From the NCBI GenBank assembly GCA_963818505.1, contig CAWFSJ010000007.1:310001-374000 (forward strand): a stretch of DNA of 64,000 nucleotides, written 5' to 3'. The position numbers and the translations under genes are program-made. The notes beneath the pieces are model-generated. The model worked only from the letters and a program-made list of their open reading frames with translations, was not told the origin of the DNA and made no database searches. The DNA comes from JADKAV01 sp963818505 (GTDB taxonomy: Bacteria; Actinomycetota; Actinomycetes; S36-B12; UBA10799). Shown in pieces: positions 15,662-23,731 of this stretch (its first letter is position 1; each line of letters starts with the position of its first letter).

Positions 15662-16779
15662 GTGTTCTCCTTGGCCAGTCGAAGCGCCTTCTCCACGATT
15701 TCCAGGTCGGCATCGGTCAGGGTGGCGTGGCCGGTCATGCGCAGCCGGGCGATTCCGTCGGGCACCGATGGCGGCCTGAAACACCCGATGTCAACCCCTG
15801 CCTCCCGGCACACCTGCTGGGCGATGACGGCGCGCTGGGGGTCGCCCACCGGTATCGAGGCAACGGCGGCGTCGTGGGGGAGTACTCCCCAGCCGGCGCT
15901 GGTGGCAACAGTCGTCAGACGCCCAGTCGCAGCCAGCGCCGAGCCGGGCAACCTCGGGTGCGAGAGCAGCAGTTGGACAGCGGCCAGTGCGCTGCCGACC
16001 GCGGCCGGTGCCAGGCCGGTGTCGAAGATGAACGACCGCGCGGCGTTGATCAGGTGTTCCACGACCTGAGCGGTACCTGCGACCGCCCCGCCCTGCGAGC
16101 CGAGGGACTTGGACAGGGTCAGGGTGCGCACGACGTGAGGGCCGTTCACGTCGCTGGCGATGCAGGCTCCCGCCCCTGCGTGGCCCAGCACGCCGACGCT
16201 GTGTGCCTCGTCGACGATGAGGGTGGCACCGTGCTGCTGGGCCAACTGCGCCAGCTCGGACAAGGGTGCAAGGTTGCCGTCGACGCTGAACAGCGCGTCG
16301 GTGACGATCACTGCTCGCCGGCCCGGATTGGCCGCCAGCAGGGCGGCCACGGCGTCGGTGTCGCCGTTGGGATAGACCTGCACCTGCGCGCGCGACAGGC
16401 GGCAGGCGTCGACGATCGAAGCGTGGTTGTAGGCGTCGGACAGCAACAGCGTCTGCTCGTCGGTCAGGGCCGTGATTGCGGCCAGGTTGGCCAGGTAGCC
16501 CGACGAGAACACCAGGGTGCGTTCGGCGTCCAGCAAGTTCGCCAGAGCAGACTCGAGCTCGGCATGCAGGACGGTGTGCCCGCTGACCAGTCGCGACCCT
16601 GTGGCACCGGCCCCCCATTCGCGCAGAGCGGCGACCCCGGCTTCGACGACCACCGGATTCGAGGCCAGTCCGAGGTAGTCGTTTGAGGCGATGTCCACCC
16701 GGTCGCGCGTGCGCATGGACAGACTGCGATGCAGACCTGCGGCCCGGCGGCGCCGGTCCTGTTCCTGTAGCCACGTCAC
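15658..16779 (-). CDS. bioF: 8-amino-7-oxononanoate synthase
   Basis: A PLP enzyme condensing pimeloyl-(ACP/CoA) with alanine. Motifs: 'IASNDYLGLASNP', 'GAGATGSRLVSGHT', 'SDAYNHASIVDACRLS', 'TLIVDEAHSVGVLG' and the PLP lysine in 'TLTLSKSLGSQGG'. It has 373 residues. Start GTG overlaps the bioA stop (GTGA). No bioC/bioH/bioI for pimelate formation is in the window. Confidence 0.95.
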   Translation of the reverse strand: MTWLQEQDRRRRAAGLHRSLSMRTRDRVDIASNDYLGLASNPVVVEAGVAALREWGAGATGSRLVSGHTVLHAELESALANLLDAERTLVFSSGYLANLAAITALTDEQTLLLSDAYNHASIVDACRLSRAQVQVYPNGDTDAVAALLAANPGRRAVIVTDALFSVDGNLAPLSELAQLAQQHGATLIVDEAHSVGVLGHAGAGACIASDVNGPHVVRTLTLSKSLGSQGGAVAGTAQVVEHLINAARSFIFDTGLAPAAVGSALAAVQLLLSHPRLPGSALAATGRLTTVATSAGWGVLPHDAAVASIPVGDPQRAVIAQQVCREAGVDIGCFRPPSVPDGIARLRMTGHATLTDADLEIVEKALRLAKENT

Positions 16780-18077
16780 CGGTGGACCACATCCAGGCCG
16801 TAGGAGACCGCTTCGACCAGTTGCTGCAATTCCGGCTCCTGGATGCCCAGCGGTGGCATGAGGATCACAACGTCACCCAGGGGGCGGGTGATGACTCCCG
16901 CCTCGCGGGCCGCGGTGCAGATGCGAAAGCCCGTGCGATCGCCGTGTGGTTTGACCTCGATGCCGGTCATGGTCCCGATCCGGCGCACCTCCACCACACG
17001 CTCGTCTTCCTCCAGCGGCTTCAGCAGGTCGCCCAGTGTGCGTCCGATCCAGTCGGCGTGATCAATCGTGGCCCGCTCGTCGATCAGCTCCAGGTTGGCC
17101 AGTGCTGCGGCCGCGCACAGGGGGTTTGCGGTGTATGAGTGACCGTGGAAGAAGGTGCGTGAACTGTCGCCCAGGAAGCTCTCATAGATCTCCTCGGTGG
17201 CCAGCACCGCCGACAATGGCAGAACCCCGCCGGTGAGCCCCTTGCCGCAGGTGAGCAGATCGGGCTCGACCCCGGCATGTTCCACGGCCCACATGCGCCC
17301 GGTGCGGCCGATGCCTGTGGCCACCTCGTCGGTCACCAGGTAGGCGCCGAACTGCGTGGAAAGTGCACGCACCCCCTGCAGGAAACTCACGTCGTGGGTC
17401 AGCATGCCGCCGGCCGCCTGCACCATCGGCTCGACCACGACTGCACAGACCTGATCGCCCACATCCTCGAGCAGGCTGGTCAACTCGGCCAGGACCTCCT
17501 GGGCCCTTTCAGCGGGGCTCTGACCGGGTTGGCGCAGCCCCGGGGAGGACACCATGCGTGTGCTCAGCAGGATGGGTCGGTAGGTGTGGTGGAACACGTC
17601 GATGCCGCCGACGGAGACCGCTCCGAGAGTGTCCCCGTGGTAGCCCTGTGCCACGTGGACGTACAGCGGCCGGCTCCGGCCCTGTTGCGCCTTGGCCTGG
17701 TACGCCATCTTGATCGCGGCCTCGACGGCGGACGAACCGTCACCGGCGAAGAATGTGCGGGTCAGCGGTTCGGGGCTGCGCGCCACTAGTTCCTGGGCCA
17801 ACCGGACACCGGGCTCGTGGGTGAAACCCAGGAACGTCGAATGGTCCAGTGTCCGGGCCTGCTTCGCGATGGCGTCGTTGATCCGGGGTTCGTTGTGCCC
17901 GTGAACGGTGACCCACAGCGAGGAGAAACCGTCGATGTACTTGCGCCCGGTGTCGTCGTAGAGCCATACCCCCTCGGCCCGGGAGATGACCAAGGGCTCG
18001 TCCTGCGGCCACCACGAGTGCTGGGTGAATGGGTGCCAGACGTACTGTTCGTCTGCCCGCAGAAGGCTGTCACTCAC
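16776..18077 (-). CDS. bioA: adenosylmethionine-8-amino-7-oxononanoate aminotransferase
   Basis: A class III PLP aminotransferase that uses SAM as amino donor. Motifs: 'YVWHPFTQHSWWPQDEPLV' (BioA-specific N-terminus), 'GFSSLWVTVHGHNEPRINDA', 'FFAGDGSSAVEAAIKMA', 'LVTDEVATGIGRTGRMWA' and the PLP lysine in 'LTCGKGLTGGVLPLSAVL'. I prefer GTG 18077 (433 residues), which fits the family and leaves 28 bases to the divergent pdtaS start; longer in-frame starts up to 18149 would run into pdtaS. First gene of the biotin operon. Confidence 0.94.
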   Translation of the reverse strand: MSDSLLRADEQYVWHPFTQHSWWPQDEPLVISRAEGVWLYDDTGRKYIDGFSSLWVTVHGHNEPRINDAIAKQARTLDHSTFLGFTHEPGVRLAQELVARSPEPLTRTFFAGDGSSAVEAAIKMAYQAKAQQGRSRPLYVHVAQGYHGDTLGAVSVGGIDVFHHTYRPILLSTRMVSSPGLRQPGQSPAERAQEVLAELTSLLEDVGDQVCAVVVEPMVQAAGGMLTHDVSFLQGVRALSTQFGAYLVTDEVATGIGRTGRMWAVEHAGVEPDLLTCGKGLTGGVLPLSAVLATEEIYESFLGDSSRTFFHGHSYTANPLCAAAALANLELIDERATIDHADWIGRTLGDLLKPLEEDERVVEVRRIGTMTGIEVKPHGDRTGFRICTAAREAGVITRPLGDVVILMPPLGIQEPELQQLVEAVSYGLDVVHR

Positions 18078-18093
18078 GGTCCCAGTGTGCCAA

Positions 18094-18105
18094 TAGAGTC
18101 GGGGC
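18094..18105 (+). promoter_or_regulatory. candidate leaderless promoter (-10) of pdtaS
   Basis: A TAnnnT-type -10 hexamer (TAGAGT, 18094-18099) lies 6 bases before the ATG at 18106, so transcription would begin at or next to the start codon. No Shine-Dalgarno sequence is present and only 28 bases separate the divergent bioA and pdtaS starts, which fits leaderless initiation. Prediction from sequence only. Confidence 0.4.
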
Positions 18106-19557
18106 ATGGTTGATCTGGATCGGTTGGCACGCGAGCGCACCGACCTCACCTCGGCGCAGATCGCACATCTTCACCTGGTCATCGCGGACTGGACCCTGCT
18201 GGCCGACCTGTCCTTCTCCGACCTCGTCATGTGGCTGCCGACCTGGAACGACGCCGGTTTCATCGCGGTGTCGCAAGTGCGCCCCAGCACCGCGCCGACG
18301 GTGTACCCCGAGGACATCGTCGGCGCGTTCGCGGCCAAGGGGCGTCTGCGCGAGGTCGAGCGGGCCTTCCATTCGCAGCGGGTGATCCGTAACCGGATCC
18401 CGGAGGACCCACTGCTGCCCAGGGGCACCGAAGCGTTGCCCGTGCACCACGGTGGCCGCGTCATCGCGGTGATCGCGCGGCGTTCCGGTCTGTCACCGAG
18501 GGAGGCGGGTGAACTCGAGCGGACCTACCGGGAGGTGGCCGACGCGTTGGCACAGATGTTGTGTCAGGGCGACTTCCCCACGTACGGCATGCAGGACTCC
18601 TCCACACCGCCGCGGGTCGGTGACGGATTGCTGCGCCTGGATGCCTTGGGGGTGGTGGTGTTCGCCTCGCCCAACGCCCGCAGCGCCTTCCGGCGCATGG
18701 GTGTGAACACCGACATCACCGGGCACCTGCTCGAGCATGAAGTCCGACGACTCGCTTCGCGCAGAGGTCCGGTGGACGAGTCCATCGGGGTCGTTTCAAG
18801 CGGTCGGGGCGCGGGCAGCGTGGACGTCGAGGTGGGTGAGGCGACGGTCTCCATGCGCTCGATACCGCTGATGGCAGACGGTCGGCGGGTGGGGGCGGTC
18901 CTGCTGATCCGGGATGTGACCGATCTGCGCCGCGGAGAACGTGCCCTGCTCACCAAGGACAACACCATCCGCGAGATCCACCACCGGGTGAAGAACAACC
19001 TGCAGACTGTGGCCGCACTGCTGCGGATGCAAGGCCGGAGGTTGGAGGATCCCTCAGCGCGACTGGCACTCGAGGAGTCGGTGCGCCGGGTCAGCGCGAT
19101 CGCTTTGGTGCACGAGACGTTGTCCCAGGCCGACGCCGACGCGGTGGAGTTCGATCAGGTGGCCGACCGTTTGGTCGCCATGGTTGCCGACCTCGCGCCT
19201 GACGTGCAGGTGCACCGGTCCGGTCAGACAGGCGTGTTACCTGGCTCGATCTCGAGTTCGCTCGCATTGGTCGTCGCCGAACTGCTGCAGAACGCGTTCG
19301 AACACGGCTTGCAGCAGCGCGGCTCGGGACACATCACACTGATCACCGAACGACGTGGGCGGCGTTTGCGTGTAGCTGTGGTCGATGATGGCCTGGGTCT
19401 ACCGGTGGGTTTCGACCCTGCCACCGACGCCAAACTCGGGCTTCAGATAGTGCAGACGCTGGTGCGCGATGACCTCAAAGGGTCATTGAGCTGGGAGCCA
19501 GGTCTTTCGGGAACGGGAACGACGGCAACCATCGATCTCGTGATCCCCGCCAAGTAG
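18106..19557 (+). CDS. pdtaS: sensor histidine kinase PdtaS
   Basis: A cytosolic sensor kinase of 483 residues: an N-terminal GAF-like domain (about residues 1-150), a PAS domain (about 165-275), the HisKA_2 dimerisation domain with the phospho-acceptor motif 'EIHHRVKNNLQTVAALL' (His292/293), and a HATPase_c domain (N box 'ELLQNAFEHG', G boxes 'VVDDGLGLPVG' and 'GTGTTATID'). It matches mycobacterial PdtaS, which phosphorylates the ANTAR-domain RNA-binding regulator PdtaR; no pdtaR is in the window. It is convergent with whiB1, as in M. tuberculosis (from memory). Confidence 0.93.
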   Translation: MVDLDRLARERTDLTSAQIAHLHLVIADWTLLADLSFSDLVMWLPTWNDAGFIAVSQVRPSTAPTVYPEDIVGAFAAKGRLREVERAFHSQRVIRNRIPEDPLLPRGTEALPVHHGGRVIAVIARRSGLSPREAGELERTYREVADALAQMLCQGDFPTYGMQDSSTPPRVGDGLLRLDALGVVVFASPNARSAFRRMGVNTDITGHLLEHEVRRLASRRGPVDESIGVVSSGRGAGSVDVEVGEATVSMRSIPLMADGRRVGAVLLIRDVTDLRRGERALLTKDNTIREIHHRVKNNLQTVAALLRMQGRRLEDPSARLALEESVRRVSAIALVHETLSQADADAVEFDQVADRLVAMVADLAPDVQVHRSGQTGVLPGSISSSLALVVAELLQNAFEHGLQQRGSGHITLITERRGRRLRVAVVDDGLGLPVGFDPATDAKLGLQIVQTLVRDDLKGSLSWEPGLSGTGTTATIDLVIPAK

Positions 19558-19559
19558 GG

Positions 19560-19577
19560 CTGAGCCGTTGAGCTCAG
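19560..19577. terminator. small hairpin between convergent pdtaS and whiB1
   Basis: CTGAGC (19560-19565) pairs perfectly with GCTCAG (19572-19577) around a 6-base loop; it lies exactly in the 16-base gap between the two stop codons and includes the whiB1 stop. The placement suggests a bidirectional terminator, but the stem is short. Confidence 0.4.
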
Positions 19578-19834
19578 TGCTGGTAGCCGAAAGCAAGACC
19601 AGTTCGGGCGCTGCGCCGACGAAGGGTGCGTCGCTCAGTCTCGGAGAGGCCGCCCCAGATGCCGGAATCCTGTCCGGATTCCATGGCCCAGGTCAAGCAG
19701 TCACTCACGACTGCGCAGGAGCCACAGACCGCTTTCGCGTCCTGGATCTGCAACAACGCCGGTCCAGTGTCCCCGAGGGGGAAGAAAAGCTCCGGATCTT
19801 CGTCACGGCAGGCAGCGTCAGCGCGCCAGTCCAT
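19574..19834 (-). CDS. whiB1: WhiB-family Fe-S transcription factor, WhiB1-like
   Basis: An 86-residue [4Fe-4S] regulator. Cluster ligands C9, C37, C40 and C46 occupy the same positions as in M. tuberculosis WhiB1. The turn motif 'GIWGGLSETERR' and a basic 'RRRSART' tail follow. WhiB1 binds the primary sigma factor region 4 and is nitric-oxide sensitive. A strong Shine-Dalgarno (AAGGAGG) lies 6 bases before the ATG. Confidence 0.94.
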   Translation of the reverse strand: MDWRADAACRDEDPELFFPLGDTGPALLQIQDAKAVCGSCAVVSDCLTWAMESGQDSGIWGGLSETERRTLRRRSARTGLAFGYQH

Positions 19835-19968
19835 GCGTTACCTCCTTGGTCTAAGGCTGCCCCCCGGGTAGCCAATGTGGCCGTAGCAGACACCAGCGGG
19901 CACCCTTATGGGGGGTGGTGCTCTCCGGCTTTTCGCTGTGGCGTATCTTGCGCTCCAGCGATTTCAGA

Positions 19969-20002
19969 TTCACACAACGTGAACGGATGCACAAGCCTTG
20001 TG
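19969..20002. promoter_or_regulatory. two palindromes in the whiB1 upstream region, candidate operators
   Basis: The 283-base region between the lipid-kinase stop and whiB1 contains TTCAC-N5-GTGAA (19969-19983) and, seven bases on, CACAAG-C-CTTGTG (19990-20002), both perfect inverted repeats. They lie about 135-170 bases upstream of the whiB1 start. M. tuberculosis whiB1 is controlled by the cAMP-receptor protein (CRP), whose site has a TGTGA/TCACA core; the first palindrome is only loosely similar. No other gene is visible in this gap. Confidence 0.4.
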
Positions 20003-20117
20003 AGGCATAAGTCTCATCACGACGGTGTGTTCTGCGTCACATTCCGCGTCTCAGGGGACCGAATTGCCCAGATGCGCCCGATTCAGTGACGCTTCGCAGT
20101 CGGTTTCCTGCCGACGG

Positions 20118-21044
20118 TCACGGAACGTAAACCCTGATTGCAGCTGGAACGGAAGCGAATGTCACGTCGGTGATGTCACCTGTGACCTCGCCGTCGATCT
20201 GCATCGAGGTCGGGCGGGTGGCTGTGATCCGGAACTCCTCGACGTCGTGCCAAGCCACCGTTGCCTTCGGATTCCCGCGATCGCGGCTGAACACCATGCG
20301 CGCGCCCAGACGCAGGGCCTGGGGCACTTTCAGCGACCGGGTGGCCCACAGGTCCAGCCCGGTGTCGAAGGACGCCTTGGGCGAGGGGTTGATGGGATGG
20401 CTGCCGAAATAGGTCCACGGTGAGGTGTTCTGGATGATGGCCAGGAACACCCCTTCGATGGGCTCCTCGCCCGGGCGGTGCAGCACAAGTGCCGGTTCTT
20501 TGCGGTCGGTTCCGCCGAAGAACTGCCGCAGGGTCGTGGCCAAGTACCGCGTCGGGGTGGCGGTCTTCCCGTCGGCGCGGGCGGCTTCCATCCGGTGCAT
20601 GATCTCCGCATCGATGCCAAGTCCGGCTGTGAACGTGAAGTAGCGCTCGTCCGCCTTGCCGAGCCCGATAGTCCTGGTCTTGCCCTCGCGCATCGCACGC
20701 AGGAGCAAACCGGTCGATTCGACCGCGTCCTGGGGGTAGCCCAGGGCTCGCGCGAAGACGTTTGCGCTGCCACCGGGAACGGTGCCCAGCACCGGCAGCC
20801 CGGGAGCCGGCCCGTCGGCCAGCAGTCCGTTGATCACCTCGTGAACCGTGCCATCGCCGCCGAGGGTCAGGATGCAGTCCATCGCCTCGCTGCGTGCGTG
20901 CTGGCCGAGTTCGAGCGCGTGGCCGCGATGTGTGGTTGTCACGACCTCGAGATGGAACTTGTCGGCCAATGCGCTGATCAGCACGTCGCGCGTGGTGTCG
21001 GTGGTGGTGGTCGCCTTGGGGTTGACCACGAGAAGGCCTCGCAC
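20118..21044 (-). CDS. diacylglycerol/lipid kinase family protein (DgkB/YegS-like)
   Basis: A 308-residue protein of the DAGK catalytic superfamily. The N-terminus 'GLLVVNPKA' and the nucleotide-binding 'LGGDGTVHEVINGLLADG' and 'GTVPGGSANVFARALGYP' are typical; the C-terminal half contains 'FTAGLGIDAEIMHRME' and ends 'MQIDGEVTGDITDVTFASV'. Probable substrate is a membrane lipid such as diacylglycerol. Start GTG at 21044 fits the family N-terminus; upstream in-frame sequence is antisense to the next gene. Divergent from 21078 with a 33-base gap. Confidence 0.88.
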   Translation of the reverse strand: MRGLLVVNPKATTTTDTTRDVLISALADKFHLEVVTTTHRGHALELGQHARSEAMDCILTLGGDGTVHEVINGLLADGPAPGLPVLGTVPGGSANVFARALGYPQDAVESTGLLLRAMREGKTRTIGLGKADERYFTFTAGLGIDAEIMHRMEAARADGKTATPTRYLATTLRQFFGGTDRKEPALVLHRPGEEPIEGVFLAIIQNTSPWTYFGSHPINPSPKASFDTGLDLWATRSLKVPQALRLGARMVFSRDRGNPKATVAWHDVEEFRITATRPTSMQIDGEVTGDITDVTFASVPAAIRVYVP

Positions 21045-21077
21045 CCGACCCACCGTAGCGGCCGATAGATTCGACGG

Positions 21078-21461
21078 GTGGAACAGGGACTCTCGCCGGC
21101 CCGGCAGGCGGCGCTCGTGGCCGGAGTCGAGGCGGCCGTGCTGGTCGTCTTCGCGGTCGCACTCGGTATCGCGTCGTTCAACACCCGGGGGACGAATACC
21201 GGGGCGTCGCCCCTGGCCGAGGTGGTCATCTACCTGCTGTTCGCGCTGTGCCTGGCATTGGTCGCCCGCGGGCTCTGGCGGCGCAGCCGGCTTGCCCGCA
21301 CGCCGATGGTCCTGGCGCAGGTCTTCGGCCTCATCAGCGCCTGGCTGTTCCTGGAGGGCGATGGGCTGGCTGTCGCGGCTGGAGTGGCGATTGTGGTCGT
21401 GAGCCTGCTGGGCATCTACCTCACACTGCGGCCCGCCACGGGCGCTGACCTGCTGGACTGA
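21078..21461 (+). CDS. small four-helix membrane protein
   Basis: A 127-residue hydrophobic protein with about four membrane helices ('AALVAGVEAAVLVVFAVALG', 'EVVIYLLFALCLALVARGL', 'MVLAQVFGLISAWLFLEG', 'AVAAGVAIVVVSLLGIYLTL'). No domain recognised, though the size and layout recur in actinobacterial genomes. Start GTG. Convergent with sigF; the two stops form a small TGAGC-gag-GCTCA inverted repeat (21459-21471). Confidence 0.65.
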   Translation: MEQGLSPARQAALVAGVEAAVLVVFAVALGIASFNTRGTNTGASPLAEVVIYLLFALCLALVARGLWRRSRLARTPMVLAQVFGLISAWLFLEGDGLAVAAGVAIVVVSLLGIYLTLRPATGADLLD

Positions 21462-21468
21462 GCGAGGC

Positions 21469-22263
21469 TCACAGTTGAGGGCCCACCGCGCCGCGCAGCG
21501 TACGCAGGGATTTGGCCAGCAGGCGCGAGACGTGCATCTGGGAGACCCCGACCTCTTCTGCGATCTGTGACTGCGTCTTGTTGTGGAAGAACCGCAACAA
21601 GATGATCTGCCGTTCCCTGTCGGGCAGGGCCTCCAGCAGCGGTCGCAGCGTCTCGCGGTATTCGACGTTGGCCAACTCGTCGTCGTTGGAACCCAGAGTG
21701 TCGACCAGCGCGGGTGCGCCGCCTTCCGAGTCGCTGCCGGCCCCGTCCAAGGACATCGCACTATAGGCCTGGGCCGACTCAAGGCCCTCGAGGATGTCGT
21801 CCTCGCTGGCCTCGAGGTGCGCGGCCAACTCCTTGACCGTGGGTGATCTGCCCAGTTCCTGGGACAGTTCGGCTGTGGCACGGGTGATGTGCAGGCGCAT
21901 TTCCTGCAGTCGCCGCGGCACACGCACCGACCAGCCCTTGTCTCGGAAGTGCCGCTTGATCTCGCCGACGATCGTGGGGGTCGCGTAGGTCGAGAACTCC
22001 ACGCCGCGGTCGACGTCGAAACGGTCCACGGATTTGATCAAGCCGATCGTGCCGACCTGCACGAGGTCGTCGTGGGACTCCCCGCGGTCACGGAACCTAT
22101 TGGCCAGATGGTGGACCAGCGGCAGGTGCATCGTCACCAATTCGTCGCGTATTGCGCCTCGTTGCGGGTCGTCCGGCTGGAGTTCGGCCATGCGGGCCAG
22201 CAGTTCGTGCTCGCGCGCCCGACGCTCCTGGGTCCAGCCGCCCCCTTTGGTGGCGTCGGTCAC
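21469..22263 (-). CDS. sigF: SigF/SigB-family RNA polymerase sigma factor
   Basis: A group 3 sigma factor of 264 residues. Region 2: 'LVHHLANRFRDRGESHDDLV' with 'QVGTIGLIKSVDRFD' and 'GVEFSTYATPTIVGEIKR'. Region 3: 'SVRVPRRLQEMRLHI' and 'LGRSPTVKELAAHLE'. Region 4: 'LPDRERQIILLRFFHNKTQS' and the helix-turn-helix 'IAEEVGVSQMHVSRLLAKSL'. These sigma factors control general stress and development genes. Start GTG 22263 overlaps the rsbW-like gene (GTGA), giving the classical anti-sigma/sigma operon. Longer in-frame starts would run into rsbW. Confidence 0.92.
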   Translation of the reverse strand: MTDATKGGGWTQERRAREHELLARMAELQPDDPQRGAIRDELVTMHLPLVHHLANRFRDRGESHDDLVQVGTIGLIKSVDRFDVDRGVEFSTYATPTIVGEIKRHFRDKGWSVRVPRRLQEMRLHITRATAELSQELGRSPTVKELAAHLEASEDDILEGLESAQAYSAMSLDGAGSDSEGGAPALVDTLGSNDDELANVEYRETLRPLLEALPDRERQIILLRFFHNKTQSQIAEEVGVSQMHVSRLLAKSLRTLRGAVGPQL

Positions 22264-22646
22264 GAGGCCACCGTCTCGACCCCGTGGGCCTGCAGACTGA
22301 TCGACAACCGGCCGTCGTCCACCTCGGTCTGCACCTCGTCGACCAAGGCAGTCAGTACCGTCCACGCGAAGGTGTCGTGCGCGACCGGGCGCCCGGAGGT
22401 GGTGTCGGCGCTGACATCGATACGTACGGTGTGGCCGGTGACTGTGAATGTCACAGTGACCTCGCCGTCGGCTGGGGCGTCTTCGATGATGATCGCGAAG
22501 GCCTCGTCCACTGCGATCGCGAGGTCGTCCATGGTGTCGAGCGGGAAGTCCGCCTGTGCGCTGACAGCAGCGGTCGCGCTGCGGACGAGCCGCACGTAGG
22601 CGGTCTGCGCAGGCACGGTCAGTACTACCTCGGAGGCAGGGTCCAT
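22260..22646 (-). CDS. rsbW: anti-sigma factor, RsbW/UsfX-like
   Basis: A 128-residue GHKL-type protein. 'DDLAIAVDEAFAIIIEDAP' occupies the place of the N box and 'FAWTVLTALVDEVQTEVDDG' the C-terminal helix; both resemble M. tuberculosis RsbW/UsfX rather than Bacillus RsbW. The Mg2+-binding Asn of a canonical N box is not visible, so ATP binding may be weak or lost. It probably binds the SigF-like factor encoded directly downstream with a GTGA overlap. The anti-anti-sigma partner is not in the window. Confidence 0.85.
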   Translation of the reverse strand: MDPASEVVLTVPAQTAYVRLVRSATAAVSAQADFPLDTMDDLAIAVDEAFAIIIEDAPADGEVTVTFTVTGHTVRIDVSADTTSGRPVAHDTFAWTVLTALVDEVQTEVDDGRLSISLQAHGVETVAS

Positions 22647-22686
22647 AGGCCGCAGGGTAGTCGCGATCCGAAGGTGGATGCGACTG

Positions 22687-23646
22687 TCACAAAGTCGGGG
22701 AGGGCGACACCGAGGGCGAGACCGAAGGGGTTTGGGTGAACGTCGTGAGCGGCGTCGGTTCGGAGATGTTGCGCTGGGTCAGGACGCGCGGCTCGCTGAT
22801 CGAGCCCTGGGAGATGCCCCACTGCTCGAGGATCTGCTGGTAGGTGCCATCGGCGATCAAGGATTCAAGAGCGTCGCGGATCACTTGGGCCAGCTGCTTA
22901 CGCTCGCTGGCCACCGCGATCCCGTAGGGCGCGCGCTCGAAAGTCTTGCCGTTGGTCACCAGCGCCCCTCCGGACTGCTGGATCGCACTCTCGATGACTG
23001 GGGAGTCCGCCAACGTCGCGTAGACCTTGCTCGCGATGACCGCCTGGGTGGCAGGGGCCTGCGATTTGTAGGTGACGATCGTGATCGGCTTCTTCTTCTG
23101 CTCGGTGCAGTTCGCGGACTTCGTGACCAACTGGGAGTACTGGACGCTGCCATCCAGAACGCTCACCTTGCGCCCGCACAGGTTGTTGGGCCCGAACCGC
23201 TTCTTGGCCGGTGGGCGCACCGCCAACTGGGAGCCCGCCCTGTAGTAGGTCACCATGCTGACGTTCTGCAGGTCGTTGTCGTCCACCGACAGTGCGGAGA
23301 TGGCGGTCTCGAAGCGACCGGCAGCCACACCCGGGACCAGCAGGGCGTAGGCGTCCTCTTTGAACTGGGCGCGCAGTCCCAGTCGCCCGGCGATGGCGTT
23401 CATGATGTCCAGATCGGCGCCGACCGCCTCCCCGCGCTCCAGGTACTCCATCGGCGGGTAGTTGGGGTCGATCCCGACCGTCAGGACGCCGTCCTCGCGC
23501 ACCTTCTCGGGCACCTTGGCGGCCAGGCCGCTGATCGGTCCTGCAGCTGACGGACTGGTCTGGGGCGTGGCGCCGTCCTGGCAACCGGACAGCGCGATGA
23601 GTGCTGTGCCGGCAACACACAGCACGGCGTAACGACGCAGACTCAT
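22687..23646 (-). CDS. ABC transporter substrate-binding lipoprotein, family 3 (amino-acid type)
   Basis: A 319-residue lipoprotein with signal 'MSLRRYAVLCVAGTALIALS' followed by GC, the lipobox Cys at residue 22. Two periplasmic-binding lobes follow: 'DGVLTVGIDPNYPPMEYLE' opens lobe 1, 'LCGRKVSVLDGSVQYSQL' starts lobe 2 and 'ADGTYQQILEQWGI' is the typical C-terminal SBP_bac_3 motif. A Ser/Thr/Pro-rich tail (about 30 residues) ends the protein. No permease or ATPase is adjacent, so the partners lie elsewhere. Divergent from malic enzyme (85-base gap). Confidence 0.88.
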   Translation of the reverse strand: MSLRRYAVLCVAGTALIALSGCQDGATPQTSPSAAGPISGLAAKVPEKVREDGVLTVGIDPNYPPMEYLERGEAVGADLDIMNAIAGRLGLRAQFKEDAYALLVPGVAAGRFETAISALSVDDNDLQNVSMVTYYRAGSQLAVRPPAKKRFGPNNLCGRKVSVLDGSVQYSQLVTKSANCTEQKKKPITIVTYKSQAPATQAVIASKVYATLADSPVIESAIQQSGGALVTNGKTFERAPYGIAVASERKQLAQVIRDALESLIADGTYQQILEQWGISQGSISEPRVLTQRNISEPTPLTTFTQTPSVSPSVSPSPTL

Positions 23647-23731
23647 GAACTTCCCTCCGGACAACTGCCCACCATTGTGCCCAAGCACCTGTGGAAAGAT
23701 GACACCGCATCGCAGAGAACGAGGATTACTT

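Noticed and set aside
20118..21923. A 601-codon frame joining the lipid kinase to upstream sequence
   Set aside because: Only the part from GTG 21044 is kinase-like; the rest is antisense to the membrane protein at 21078 or an out-of-frame reading of sigF.
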